Notes: generated by a model not told the origin, from the letters alone. Positions 1 to 8,020 are shown, counted from the first letter of the stretch. The stretch: 18,007 nt of DNA from Aliitabrizicola sp031425325 (GCA_031425325.1 JANPJD010000151.1:1-18007); one strand, 5' to 3'. A program made the numbers and translations.

Positions 1-67
1 GCCCGATCACCCCGACAACCGCCCCGCGCGCGGCGATCCGCTCTAGAAGGTGTGCCTGCGTTGGCAT
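1..67 (-). CDS. Nucleotide-sugar dehydrogenase, N-terminal fragment (runs off the left edge)
   Basis: Only the first 22 codons are inside the window. Reading the minus strand from ATG at 67-65 gives a short helix-like lead followed by ERIAARGAVVGVIG, and the next codon begins with C. This matches the start of UDP-sugar 6-dehydrogenases of the UDP-GlcNAc/UDP-ManNAc type, where a similar lead is followed by the Rossmann motif VGVIGLGYVGLP. Such enzymes oxidise the sugar C6 hydroxyl to a carboxylate with NAD+ and supply uronic acids for surface polysaccharides. A purine-rich GGAAAGGG sits upstream of the ATG on that strand. The gene diverges from the lyase-like gene at 222, with 154 bases between them. 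The family call rests on a very short stretch but fits the polysaccharide genes beside it. The exact sugar substrate cannot be told. Confidence 0.6.
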   Translation of the reverse strand, partial: MPTQAHLLERIAARGAVVGVIG

Positions 68-221
68 GGGCGGCCCTTTCCGGGCGATGGCCCGCGCTGC
101 CGTGGTCCGGCCATTTGCGGGGCCTGTCAAGGCTTCCGCCCAGGCGGGCGCGTGCAACTTCTATCTCGCGTGCGGCGCGAAGTTTGCTAATCTTAGTCTC
201 AAGCCGAAGGAGGAGGATGTC
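68..221. promoter_or_regulatory. Divergent intergenic region between dehydrogenase and lyase genes
   Basis: These 154 bases lie between two outward-reading starts, so both promoters should be here. The right part (about 155-200) is the most A/T-rich, including a TAATCT at 188-193 that could serve as a -10 element, but I see no convincing -35 partner. A strong ribosome binding site, AAGGAGGA at 207-214, precedes GTG 222 by 7 bases. I found no clear operator repeat. Confidence 0.35.
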
Positions 222-1190
222 GTGGTGGGAGTCCGTGTTCTTGTTTGGGCCCTTGCGGCCGGTCTTGCGGGGCAGGTCGCCTTGGCCAATCCTGCCGCCA
301 CCGTCCTACGCGACGGGTTCGAGACCGGCGACTTCGGGCCGGAGAGCGGGCTCTACTATCGCGACAACGCCGAACAGCGCGCGGGCTCGGTCGAGTTTCA
401 GTCCGACGACGTGCGCTCGGGCAGGGCCGCGCTGCGCCTGACCGTCCGGCCGCTCTGCCCCGCCGGGTCCGATGGCTGTTCCGAGCGCGCCGAGATCTGG
501 GAAGAGACTGCCCTGCGCGTCCCATATGACACGCCCGTCTGGTACGGCTTTTCCGTCAAGTTCGCGGACCCCGTCCCGACCGACGAGCATCGTTACCTGA
601 TTGCCCAGTGGAAGCGCGAGATCGGCCCCGAGGCCGAAGGGGATTTCAGCCCCTATCTCGGCTTTCGCATGACCAACGGGCGTCTTTTCGTGACGGTCGA
701 GACGAACCATCACGCGCCCTCGGTCCCCCCGACCGGGACGGGCATCGCAACCTGTCCTGCCGGGCACACGCCCGTCTGGCTGCGCCCCGAGACGAACCAG
801 ATGCGCGTCCTCGTCGCGGCCGACCCGTCATTCAGTTCTGCCGATGACCCGCGGTTCGATGCCTGCACCGACGAGACCGTGGCCGAGACGCATGGTAACC
901 CTCTGCCGTCGCCGCAGGATGGCTGGATCGACTTCGCCATCCTCAGCCGTCCCGGTCCCGATGGGTCCGGGCATATCAAGGTGTTTGCCAACGGCCTGCC
1001 GGTCGTGACCGTCAAGGGGCGGATCGGGCATGGGGATTTCGGCCTTGGCGAGAACCAGTATTTCAAGTTCGGCCCCTATCGCGACGGCGCGCCCGAGCCA
1101 TGGACGATGATCTACGACAACTTCGTGCGCTCGCCCGACTGCATGGACGTGCTGCGGGACGAGGCGCTTTGCACCGCCGTTTCGGGCTGA
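222..1190 (+). CDS. Secreted polysaccharide lyase-like protein (heparin lyase I-like fold)
   Basis: Predicted 322-residue exported protein. I chose GTG 222 because AAGGAGGA lies 7 bases upstream and the product then begins with a clean signal peptide: a hydrophobic core at residues 6-20 and an ALA|NP cleavage site after residue 22. GTG 225 is equally possible. The open frame reaches back to 66, but that extension would bury the signal peptide. The mature protein resembles the polysaccharide lyase family related to heparin lyase I (concanavalin-like jelly roll). It has FETGDF near the start, SERAE at 87-91, QWK at 129-131, GWIDFAI at 234-240, KFGPYRD at 282-288 and YDNF at 298-301. Such enzymes cleave uronic-acid-containing chains by beta-elimination. 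Four or more cysteines (79, 86, 178, 215, 307, 317) could form disulfides in the periplasm. It is followed 16 bases later by a glycosyltransferase, probably in one operon. Substrate unknown; it could also be a non-catalytic glycan binder. Confidence 0.75.
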   Translation: MVGVRVLVWALAAGLAGQVALANPAATVLRDGFETGDFGPESGLYYRDNAEQRAGSVEFQSDDVRSGRAALRLTVRPLCPAGSDGCSERAEIWEETALRVPYDTPVWYGFSVKFADPVPTDEHRYLIAQWKREIGPEAEGDFSPYLGFRMTNGRLFVTVETNHHAPSVPPTGTGIATCPAGHTPVWLRPETNQMRVLVAADPSFSSADDPRFDACTDETVAETHGNPLPSPQDGWIDFAILSRPGPDGSGHIKVFANGLPVVTVKGRIGHGDFGLGENQYFKFGPYRDGAPEPWTMIYDNFVRSPDCMDVLRDEALCTAVSG

Positions 1191-1206
1191 GGCCCGGCGG
1201 CGCGGG

Positions 1207-2298
1207 ATGCGGATCGCCTTCTACGCGCCGCTGAAGGCGCCGTCCCATCCGGTGCCGTCCGGTGATCGGCGAATGGCGCGGAACCTGATGGCGGCGCTCG
1301 GGGGCGCGGGCCATGATGTGACGCTCGTCTCGGACCTGCGCGCCTATGTCGGGCAGCCGGACGACACGGCGGCAGAGGCTGCGCTGCGCGACGCCGGCGG
1401 GGCCGAGGTCGCCCGGCTGGAGCAGGCCTGGCGGCTGGACGGGCCGCCGGACCTGTGGTTCTGCTACCACCCCTATTACAAGGCCCCCGATCTTCTCGGC
1501 CCGCCGCTCTGCGCCCGGTTCGGCCTGCCCTATGTCACCGCCGAAACGTCGTACTCGACGCGGCGCAACATCGGCGTTTGGGCAGCGATGCAGGCCGATG
1601 TGCTGCGCGGCCTGCGCGGTGCTGCGGTCAACATCTGCCTCACGCGGCGGGACATGGCCGGGCTTGTCGCAGTCGCGCCAGATGCCCGGGTCGAGCGGCT
1701 TCTGCCCTTCATCGAGATCGACGCGCCCGCCGCAGCTGTCGGCAACCCCCCTGATCCGCGGGGCGAGGGCCATCTTGTCACCGTTGCCATGATGCGGCCC
1801 GACGACAAGGAGCAAAGCTATGCCCGCCTCGGCGCTGCACTGGGCCGCCTGATCCACCTTGACTGGCACCTGTCGGTGGCGGGCGACGGTCCGGCGGCGG
1901 GCGAAGTGCGCGCAGCCCTTGCACCCCTTGGTGCGCGGGTCCGCTTCCTTGGCCAGCTGGACGCGGCAGGGGTGGCGTCGCTGTTGGCGCAGGGGTCGGT
2001 CTTCGTCTGGCCGGGCTGCGGCGAAGCCTACGGCCTTGGCTATCTCGAGGCGCAGGCCGCCGGTCTTCCGGTCGTCGCGCTGCGCGTGGCGGGCGTGCCC
2101 GAGGTGGTGGCCGACGGCGAGACCGGACTGCTGGCCGAGGACGACGCGGGCCTTGCCGACGCGGTCGCGCGCCTGCTGCGCGACGCGACCCTGCGCGAGA
2201 CGATGGGTGCGGCGGCGGCGGCCAGGGTGCGGCGCGATCACGGGATGGCCTCGGCGACGGCGCGCCTTTCCGAGATTCTGGCATCGGTGCCGCGATGA
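1207..2298 (+). CDS. GT4-family glycosyltransferase
   Basis: 363-residue cytoplasmic glycosyltransferase with two Rossmann-like halves (GT-B fold). The N-terminal acceptor domain begins MRIAFYAPLK, with the glycine/serine loop PVPSGDRRMARNL at 16-28. The C-terminal nucleotide-sugar domain contains LSVAGDGP at 222-229, VRFLGQL at 245-251 and a textbook retaining-GT4 EX7E motif, E273 to E281, in GEAYGLGYLEA. Length is normal for the family. It would transfer a sugar from a nucleotide donor to a growing glycan or lipid acceptor; which sugar is not visible. The start ATG 1207 has only a weak GGCGG-type ribosome site, so translation may partly follow from the lyase gene 16 bases upstream. Its stop overlaps the next start by 4 bases (ATGA), indicating translational coupling with the deacetylase-like gene. 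Confidence 0.88.
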   Translation: MRIAFYAPLKAPSHPVPSGDRRMARNLMAALGGAGHDVTLVSDLRAYVGQPDDTAAEAALRDAGGAEVARLEQAWRLDGPPDLWFCYHPYYKAPDLLGPPLCARFGLPYVTAETSYSTRRNIGVWAAMQADVLRGLRGAAVNICLTRRDMAGLVAVAPDARVERLLPFIEIDAPAAAVGNPPDPRGEGHLVTVAMMRPDDKEQSYARLGAALGRLIHLDWHLSVAGDGPAAGEVRAALAPLGARVRFLGQLDAAGVASLLAQGSVFVWPGCGEAYGLGYLEAQAAGLPVVALRVAGVPEVVADGETGLLAEDDAGLADAVARLLRDATLRETMGAAAAARVRRDHGMASATARLSEILASVPR

Positions 2299-3056
2299 GC
2301 CTTGCGGCCTTGCAGGACTGCCTCGACCGCCGTGCCGCCGAGGGGCGACCCGCCCGCCTTTGGCTGCGCGACGACGATGTGACCGAACCAAGCCCGGCGC
2401 TTGAACGGCTGATCGGCCTTGAGCTGCCCGTCACGCTGGCGGCGATCCCCGCGCGCGTGGGTGCGGCGTTGGCGCGGAGACTGGCGGCAGAGCGCCATGT
2501 CGCCGTCGCAGTCCACGGCTGGTCACATGCGAACCACGCAAGGCCGCATGAAAAGGCGCAGGAACTCGGCCCGCACCGCCCGCCCGAGATCGTCGCCGCA
2601 GAGCTTGCCCAGGGCCTGCACCGCATGCGCGAGATGTTCGGCCCGCAGGCCGAGGCATTGCTCGTCCCGCCCTGGAATCGGATCGACGCGGCCCTTTTGC
2701 CGCACCTCGCGCCGCTGGGCTATCGCGCCGTGTCGACCTTCGGCCCCGAACGGAACGGTCCCCTGCCAGTCGTGAACACGCATCTGGATCTGATCGACTG
2801 GCGCGGCACCCGGCAGGGCCGCCCGGCGGATGCCCTCGCCACCGAGGCAGCGGCGCGCCTTGCCCTTGCCGACACGCTCGGCATCCTTACGCACCACCTT
2901 GTCCACGATGCAGCGGCCTGGGATTTCCTCGACCGTCTTGCGGACCTGACCAAAGCCCATCCCGGCTGCACCTGGGTTTCGGTGCGTGACCTCATTCCGA
3001 CTACAGCCCCACCATTCACCCTCGCACAAGTATCCCAGGGGAGTCCGGGGCTGTGA
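2295..3056 (+). CDS. Polysaccharide deacetylase-like protein (CE4/NodB-related)
   Basis: 253 residues, no signal peptide, so probably cytoplasmic. It carries recognisable NodB-homology motifs: an acidic DDD at residues 26-28 in WLRDDDV (catalytic base and metal ligand in the family), HGWSHANH at 74-81 supplying the metal histidines H74 and H78, a PPW at 125-127 matching the third motif, and a late LTHH at 198-201. CE4 enzymes remove N- or O-acetyl groups from sugars using a divalent metal. Loss of a signal peptide suggests action on a lipid-linked or soluble precursor rather than on exported polymer, which is inference. The start ATG 2295 overlaps the glycosyltransferase stop by 4 bases. Downstream the gene converges with the GT32-like gene, with 30 bases between the two stops. 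Confidence 0.8.
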   Translation: MSLAALQDCLDRRAAEGRPARLWLRDDDVTEPSPALERLIGLELPVTLAAIPARVGAALARRLAAERHVAVAVHGWSHANHARPHEKAQELGPHRPPEIVAAELAQGLHRMREMFGPQAEALLVPPWNRIDAALLPHLAPLGYRAVSTFGPERNGPLPVVNTHLDLIDWRGTRQGRPADALATEAAARLALADTLGILTHHLVHDAAAWDFLDRLADLTKAHPGCTWVSVRDLIPTTAPPFTLAQVSQGSPGL

Positions 3057-3065
3057 AACCCCCGG
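3045..3065. terminator. Short GC hairpin between convergent genes
   Basis: CCGGGG at 3045-3050 pairs with CCCCGG at 3060-3065 around a 9-base loop that contains the stop codon of the deacetylase-like gene. It lies at a tail-to-tail junction where transcription from both sides should end. There is no T-tract on either side, so it is at best a weak or Rho-assisted terminator. Confidence 0.25.
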
Positions 3066-3086
3066 TGCCGGCCGCAAGTCCTGCGC

Positions 3087-4049
3087 TCACCAGGATTTCC
3101 AACCGATCAGCAGCCCCAGGTCCTCCGCGACCGCCCGCCCGCGAAGTGCCTGTACCTCAGCCATCGGGGCCATCCGCGGCAACGTCGCCGCGACCAGCGC
3201 GGCATCGGCAAGCGTAATCGTCCCGCGCCGGGCGACCAGCGTGAAGGGCAGCGGTCCTGTCGTCCACCAGGCAGGCCCCCCCGGCAGCAGCTCGGTGATC
3301 CGGGGCAGGGCGACCAGTAGGGCGGCCAGCACCGGATGGCCCGGCGGGGCCGCGATGAACGAGTTGGCGAGCAGAAGCCCCCCCGTCGAGGTCAGCCTCG
3401 GCACGTCCTCGGTCAGTGCCAGCAGTCCGCGGAGCGGCATCAGATCGTGAAAGCCGACATCGTCGCGCGCCGGATACCAGTCGCAGTCCAGGTAAATGCC
3501 GCCATGCTGCGCGAGAATTGCATAGCGCAGCGCATCGACCGCACCGGGATAGTCGCCGCGATCAAGCATCGCGCGGCAAACGGGCTCGTCCAGATAACCC
3601 GCTTCGGCAAGCGCCTCTTCGCGCCACAGCCGGTATGCATAGCCCTGCGCCGCCGCATGTCCGGCCCATGCCGCCACCGCGGGTGGAACGGGCTGCGGAC
3701 CGATCCAGATCTGGTGGATCACACGCGGCACCTCGCGCTCGTTTGCGCTGGCGAGGTCGCGCCTTTCGGCGGTCGTCGCCTGCGCCAGATGCGCCAGCAT
3801 TTCCGGCGGGGGAACGAGCAGAAGCTGAAGCCCCGCACGCGCCACGCGGTCGCCTTCGGCCTTGGCGAGGCGCAGCAAGGCCGCGTGAAGCCGGCGGTTC
3901 AGGCCCAGCGCCGTGACGGGTGGCAGTGCGCCCAGAACGGGGTCGTCTGCCAGCGCCTCCAGCGCGCGCCGCGCGGCGCCAAGATCGCGGGCGGCGACCT
4001 GTGCCTTCGCCTCCGCGATCCGGCTGTCGAGCACGGCCTTCAGGCTCAT
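3087..4049 (-). CDS. GT32-like glycosyltransferase with DXD motif
   Basis: 320-residue protein starting at ATG 4049, chosen because AAAGAGGAG lies just upstream on the minus strand and the product then begins MSLKAVL. The open frame extends to 4211, but those 54 codons look like non-coding intergenic sequence. Residues 1-105 are mainly alpha-helical, alanine/arginine/leucine-rich, and of unknown role. From 107 on the sequence matches the sugar-binding DXD glycosyltransferase family related to yeast OCH1 and bacterial capsule enzymes (GT32). It has VPRVIHQIWIG at 107-117, DALRYAIL at 172-179, and HGGIYLDCD at 182-190 with D188 and D190 as the metal and nucleotide-sugar ligands. It would act in the cytoplasm or at the inner membrane face, adding a sugar to a surface glycan. 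It is transcribed opposite to its neighbours and shares a 165-base divergent region with the importer operon. Confidence 0.85.
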   Translation of the reverse strand: MSLKAVLDSRIAEAKAQVAARDLGAARRALEALADDPVLGALPPVTALGLNRRLHAALLRLAKAEGDRVARAGLQLLLVPPPEMLAHLAQATTAERRDLASANEREVPRVIHQIWIGPQPVPPAVAAWAGHAAAQGYAYRLWREEALAEAGYLDEPVCRAMLDRGDYPGAVDALRYAILAQHGGIYLDCDWYPARDDVGFHDLMPLRGLLALTEDVPRLTSTGGLLLANSFIAAPPGHPVLAALLVALPRITELLPGGPAWWTTGPLPFTLVARRGTITLADAALVAATLPRMAPMAEVQALRGRAVAEDLGLLIGWKSW

Positions 4050-4070
4050 CGGCGTCTCCTCTTTGGCGGA

Positions 4071-4102
4071 CGGTCGTGACCGAACGCGGTCAGGCTTTGG
4101 TC
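4071..4102. promoter_or_regulatory. Cluster of inverted GGTC half-sites, candidate operator
   Basis: Four copies of a CGGTC/TGGTC half-site are packed into 32 bases: CGGTC 4071-4075, its inverse GACCG 4078-4082, CGGTC 4087-4091 and TGGTC 4098-4102. Two overlapping inverted repeats result: CGGTC-GT-GACCG (4071-4082) and TGACCG-AACG-CGGTCA (4077-4092, 6-base arms). The cluster lies between the GT32-like start (4049) and the candidate importer promoter (-35 at 4116), where a dimeric regulator could control both directions. The regulator is unknown, and in GC-rich DNA part of this may be chance. Confidence 0.4.
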
Positions 4103-4115
4103 GGGTGCAAGCCCG

Positions 4116-4144
4116 TAGACAGGCCCCCAACCCTGCGCTAGCGT
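4116..4144 (+). promoter_or_regulatory. Candidate sigma-70-type promoter for the importer/glycosyltransferase operon
   Basis: TAGACA at 4116-4121 matches five of six bases of the -35 consensus. It is followed, after 17 bases, by TAGCGT at 4139-4144, a weak -10 element of the kind tolerated in GC-rich alphaproteobacteria. The -10 overlaps an 8-base palindrome, CGCTAGCG (4136-4143). Predicted start near 4151 would leave a leader of about 64 bases before GTG 4215. Only consensus and position support it. Confidence 0.35.
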
Positions 4145-4214
4145 CCGTGGGGTTGTCGAGGGCGCGCCAGTGCAAGGCTGTGAGGTCCGGTTTGGCTGAC
4201 AGGGGCCGCATGGC

Positions 4215-6113
4215 GTGAATGCTGAAAAGGATCTCCTTCGGATCGAGGCGCTAAAGGTCTCGTTCCAGTTGCCGCATGGTCGTCTGGATGCGGTTCGCGG
4301 GGCAAGCTTGCGTGTCCTGCCGGGCAAGGTCACGGCTCTTGTAGGCGAGTCGGGATCTGGAAAATCCATACTCAGTCAGACCGTCATGGGGTTGCAACCT
4401 AAAATTGCATCTGTCAGCGGACGTATCCTGTTTTCCGACCCCGAGGCCGGGGCGGGACCAATCGACATGCTTGCCCTGCCACGCGACGGTCGTGTCATCC
4501 GTTCGATTCGAGGCCGTCGCATGGGAATGATCTTCCAAGAGCCGATGACCTCTTTTTCGGCCCTTCACACGGTTGGAAACCAGATCGAGGAAGTGCTCAA
4601 GACACACACCCTGATGTCCCCGGCCGAGCGGCGCGCGGCCTGCGAGGAGATGTTGTCGCGTGTCGGTTTCGCCGAACCGGGGCGGGTGTTCGACATGTAT
4701 CCGTTCGAGTTGTCGGGCGGGATGCGGCAGCGCGCGATGATCGCGATGGCGCTGATCTGCAAGCCCGCACTTCTGATCGCGGACGAGCCGACGACCGCGC
4801 TCGACGTGACGATCCAGGCGCAGATCCTGCGCCTTCTGCGCGACCTTCAGCAAGAGATGGGCATGGCGATCCTGCTCATCACCCATGATCTTGGCGTCGT
4901 GGCCAACATCGCCGACGAGGTGGTGGTGATCTATCAGGGCGAAGTCATGGAAGCGGGGCCGGTGACGCCGATCTTCCGCGCGCCGCGCCATCCCTACCTC
5001 AAGGGCCTGATGGCCGCGATTCCGCGCTTCGGGATGGCCGGGACCGAGCGGCTTCGCCCGCTGCGCGAGATCAAGGTCGATCACCAGAGCCTTCTGTCGG
5101 GCGTGGGGCAGCCGAAGGCGGCGGCCGATGCGCCAGAGGTGCTGCTGTCCGTGCGCGGGCTTGCCAAGACCTATGCCACCCGCAACCAGGACTGGAAGAC
5201 CGCGCCAGCAAAGGCGCGTCCCGCCGTCGACGATGTCGGCTTCGACATCCGGCGGGGTGAGTGTCTGGGCCTTGTGGGCGAAAGTGGCTGCGGCAAGACG
5301 ACGGTCAGCAAGATCCTGATGCGCGCCGTCACGCCGGATGCGGGGTCGGTCACGTTCGACGATGGCACGGGGCCGATCGACGTGCTGAAAGCCGAGGGAG
5401 AGGCGCTTCAGGCGCTGCGGACCAAGGTGCAGATGGTGTTCCAGGACCCGGTGTCGTCGCTGTCGCCGCGCATGACGGTCGGCAACATCCTTGGCGAGCC
5501 GTTCGACATCCATCACCGATCCGAGGGCGGTCGCCGGCACGAGGTGGTGTCGGCCCTGCTGCGCGCCATAGGGCTCGATCCCGGCGCGGCGCAGCGCTAT
5601 CCGCACAGCTTCTCGGGCGGACAGCGGCAGCGCATCGGCATTGCGCGGGCGCTGGCGCTGGGTCCGCGCCTTGTCATCTGCGACGAGCCTGTGTCCGCGC
5701 TCGATGTATCGGTGCAGGCGCAGATCCTGAACTTGCTCAAGGACCTTCAGAAGGATCTCGGTCTGACCTACCTCTTCATCTCGCACAACCTCGCGGTCGT
5801 CGACTACATGGCCGACCGCGTGGCCGTGATGTGGGCCGGACGGATCGTCGAGATCGCCTCGCGCGAGACGATCATGACGGCCCCGGTGCATCCCTACACG
5901 CGCGCGCTGCTGGGGGCCGTGCCGTTCCCGGACCTCGACCGACCGCTCGACTTCGCGACCGCCGGCGAGACGAGCCGGGCCGCCAGCGGCGGCTGGTCGC
6001 GCGTCTTCTGCGATGAAGAGGGCGAGGCCGACGCGATGGCGCCCGCCGATCTCGGCGACGGTCACTTCGTTCTGGCCCGCCGCAGTGCGGATGTGCGCGA
6101 GTTGCGGGCGTGA
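4215..6113 (+). CDS. Fused two-domain ABC importer ATPase (DppD-DppF/YejF-type)
   Basis: 632 residues with two complete nucleotide-binding domains that energise an oligopeptide/nickel-class (possibly oligosaccharide) importer at the inner membrane. Domain 1: Walker A GESGSGKS 44-51, Q-loop Q108, signature LSGGM 166-170, Walker B with E191 in ADEP, switch H224. Domain 2: Walker A GESGCGKT 355-362, Q410, signature FSGGQ 466-470, E491 in CDEP, H524. All catalytic residues are present in both halves. HPYLKGL (259-265) after domain 1 and a similar HPYTRALL after domain 2 are typical of the oligopeptide importer ATPases. Start GTG 4215 is preceded by AGGGG at 4201-4205; ATG 4210 is out of frame and stops after two codons. 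The first 130 or so codons use many A/T-ending codons (CTA, GTA, ATA, AAA) that the rest avoids. The stop overlaps the next GTG by 4 bases. Confidence 0.93.
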   Translation: MNAEKDLLRIEALKVSFQLPHGRLDAVRGASLRVLPGKVTALVGESGSGKSILSQTVMGLQPKIASVSGRILFSDPEAGAGPIDMLALPRDGRVIRSIRGRRMGMIFQEPMTSFSALHTVGNQIEEVLKTHTLMSPAERRAACEEMLSRVGFAEPGRVFDMYPFELSGGMRQRAMIAMALICKPALLIADEPTTALDVTIQAQILRLLRDLQQEMGMAILLITHDLGVVANIADEVVVIYQGEVMEAGPVTPIFRAPRHPYLKGLMAAIPRFGMAGTERLRPLREIKVDHQSLLSGVGQPKAAADAPEVLLSVRGLAKTYATRNQDWKTAPAKARPAVDDVGFDIRRGECLGLVGESGCGKTTVSKILMRAVTPDAGSVTFDDGTGPIDVLKAEGEALQALRTKVQMVFQDPVSSLSPRMTVGNILGEPFDIHHRSEGGRRHEVVSALLRAIGLDPGAAQRYPHSFSGGQRQRIGIARALALGPRLVICDEPVSALDVSVQAQILNLLKDLQKDLGLTYLFISHNLAVVDYMADRVAVMWAGRIVEIASRETIMTAPVHPYTRALLGAVPFPDLDRPLDFATAGETSRAASGGWSRVFCDEEGEADAMAPADLGDGHFVLARRSADVRELRA

Positions 6114-8020
6114 TTTCGCGGCGCGGCACGCTCGGCCTGCTGGCCGCCGCAGCCCTTCCGCGCGCGGCCTTTGCCGCCGGGGCGGAGCCCGACATTTTCC
6201 GTGACGCTGTCGCGGCGGGAGAGCTTCCCCCCGTTCTGTCGCGCCTGCCGCGCAATCCGCGCGTGGTCCCGCTGTCGCAAATGGGGCGGGCGACCGGCCA
6301 GCACGGCGGGACGATCCGCATGCTGGTGGGCGGGCAGCGCGACGTGCGGCTGATGCCGATCTACGGGTACTCGCGGCTGGTTGGCTATGACGAGGCGCTG
6401 CGGATACAGCCCGACATCCTTGCCAGCGTGACGGTCGAAGAGGACCGCATCTACACCTTCCACCTGCGCGAGGGACATCGCTGGTCCGACGGCGCACCCT
6501 TCACCGCCGAGGATTTCCGCTACTGCTGGGACGATGTCATCAACAACACCGATCTCTACAAGGGTGGTCCGCCGATCGACCTCATCTCGGGGGACGGGCA
6601 GGTGGTGCGCTTCGAGGTGCTGGATGAGCTGACCGTGCGCTATGGCTGGGACAGCCCGATGCCGGACTTCCTGCCGCAGCTGGCCTCGCCGACGCCGTTG
6701 CTGCTGGCGTTGCCCGGTCATTACATGCGCCAGTTTCACGCAAGCTATCGCTCGGAGGCCGAGCTTGCGCCTTTGATAGAAGAGTTCCGGGTGGATGACT
6801 GGGCCGATCTGCACACCAAGATGGCGCGCCAGAACCGCCCCGAGAACCCCGATCTGCCGACGCTCGAGCCGTGGCGACCGCGCACCGCACCTCCGGCCGA
6901 GCAGTTCGTGTTCGAGCGCAACCCCTTCTTTCACCGGGTGGACGAGGCGGGCACCCAGTTGCCTTATGTCGACCGCGTGGTCCTCAATGTCGCCTCGGCC
7001 GAGATCATCGGGGCCAAGACGTCGACGGGCGAAAGCGACCTTCAGGCGAACGGTCTCAGCTTTCCCGACTACACGCTGATGAAACATGCCGAGGATATCT
7101 ATCCGCTGAAGGTGGCGCTCTGGAAGCGAACCCAAGGGTCGAGCGTGGCGCTGTTGCCGAACCTCAACTGCAAGGACGACGTCTGGCGACGGCTGTTTCA
7201 GGATGTGCGCGTGCGCCGGGCGATGTCGGTGGCGATCAACCGCGAAGAGATCAACAAGGTCATCTTTTACGGCCTCGGGCGGGAAAGCGCAGACACGCTA
7301 CTGCCCGAAAGCCCACTCTACCGCGAAGAGTATGCTCGCGCCTGGGCGCAATACGACCCCGACCTTGCCAACGCCCTTCTGGACGAGGCGGGCCTGTTTC
7401 AGCGGGACGGATCGGGCATGCGCCTTCTGCCCGGGGGACGACATGCCGGCATCATCGTCGAGACATCGGGGGAAAGCACGCTCGAGACGGACGTGCTGCA
7501 GCTGATCACCGATCACTTCCGCGATGTGGGACTGCCGCTTTACATCCGAACCTCGCAGCGCGACATCTTCCGCAGTCGCGCAATGGCAGGCGATGTCCTG
7601 ATGGGCGTGTGGCAGGGCATCGACAACGCGGTTCCCACCGCCGACATGAGCCCGACCGCGCTTGCGCCCACCGCTGACGACCAGTTGCAATGGCCCGTCT
7701 GGGGGCTGCACTACCTGTCGGGCGGGACGCAGGGGCGCGCGCCCGACCTTAGCGAGGCGGCAGACCTCGTTCGGCTGGTCAGCGCCTGGCGCAACACCTC
7801 GTCTACCGCCGAGCGCGAGGCGATCTGGCACCAGATGCTGGCGATCCGGGCGGATCAGGTGTTCTCGATCGGCACGGTCAACGGAGCGTTGCAACCCATC
7901 GTCCACGCCTCGAGCCTTCGCAACGTGCCGCAGGAGGCCCTCTACGGCTTCGATCCGACGAGCTACTTCGGGGCCTATCTGCCGGACACGTTCTTTTTCG
8001 ATGAAAGCGTCGCATCGTGA
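6110..8020 (+). CDS. ABC importer solute-binding protein, family 5, with Tat-like signal
   Basis: 636-residue periplasmic solute-binding protein for the adjacent ATPase and permeases. Start GTG 6110 overlaps the ATPase stop (GTGA). The N-terminus SRRGTLGLLAAAALPRAAFA has a twin arginine (R4, R5), a hydrophobic stretch and an AFA cleavage site near residue 22, so export through Tat is likely. The body has the family 5 hallmarks: a YTFHLREGHRWSDGAPFTAEDF segment (about residues 114-135), then a RRAMSVAINREEIN region (about 369-382) where the chain recrosses between lobes. At 636 residues it is longer than typical DppA/OppA proteins (about 540) and nearer the YejA-like or oligosaccharide-binding members. 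No lipobox cysteine is visible, so it is probably soluble. The ligand could be a peptide or, given the surrounding polysaccharide genes, an oligosaccharide; the sequence does not settle this. Confidence 0.9.
   Translation: MISRRGTLGLLAAAALPRAAFAAGAEPDIFRDAVAAGELPPVLSRLPRNPRVVPLSQMGRATGQHGGTIRMLVGGQRDVRLMPIYGYSRLVGYDEALRIQPDILASVTVEEDRIYTFHLREGHRWSDGAPFTAEDFRYCWDDVINNTDLYKGGPPIDLISGDGQVVRFEVLDELTVRYGWDSPMPDFLPQLASPTPLLLALPGHYMRQFHASYRSEAELAPLIEEFRVDDWADLHTKMARQNRPENPDLPTLEPWRPRTAPPAEQFVFERNPFFHRVDEAGTQLPYVDRVVLNVASAEIIGAKTSTGESDLQANGLSFPDYTLMKHAEDIYPLKVALWKRTQGSSVALLPNLNCKDDVWRRLFQDVRVRRAMSVAINREEINKVIFYGLGRESADTLLPESPLYREEYARAWAQYDPDLANALLDEAGLFQRDGSGMRLLPGGRHAGIIVETSGESTLETDVLQLITDHFRDVGLPLYIRTSQRDIFRSRAMAGDVLMGVWQGIDNAVPTADMSPTALAPTADDQLQWPVWGLHYLSGGTQGRAPDLSEAADLVRLVSAWRNTSSTAEREAIWHQMLAIRADQVFSIGTVNGALQPIVHASSLRNVPQEALYGFDPTSYFGAYLPDTFFFDESVAS

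Noticed and set aside
66..221. N-terminal extension of the lyase-like gene back to ATG 66
   Set aside because: Would place 52 residues before the signal peptide and overlap the start of the divergent dehydrogenase gene. GTG 222 has a strong ribosome site.
1063..2391. Open frame of 442 codons on the minus strand opposite the GT4 gene
   Set aside because: Covers parts of three plus-strand genes, is Arg/Gly/His-rich and shows no motif.
4050..4211. N-terminal extension of the GT32-like gene to 4211
   Set aside because: The 54 extra codons would fill the divergent regulatory region. ATG 4049 has a clear AAAGAGGAG ribosome site.
4251..6497. Open frame of 748 codons on the minus strand opposite the importer ATPase
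   Set aside because: It is antisense to a gene with complete ABC motifs, crosses into the next gene, has low-complexity Arg/His/Gly-rich composition and no recognisable domain. Such long shadows are expected in GC-rich coding DNA.
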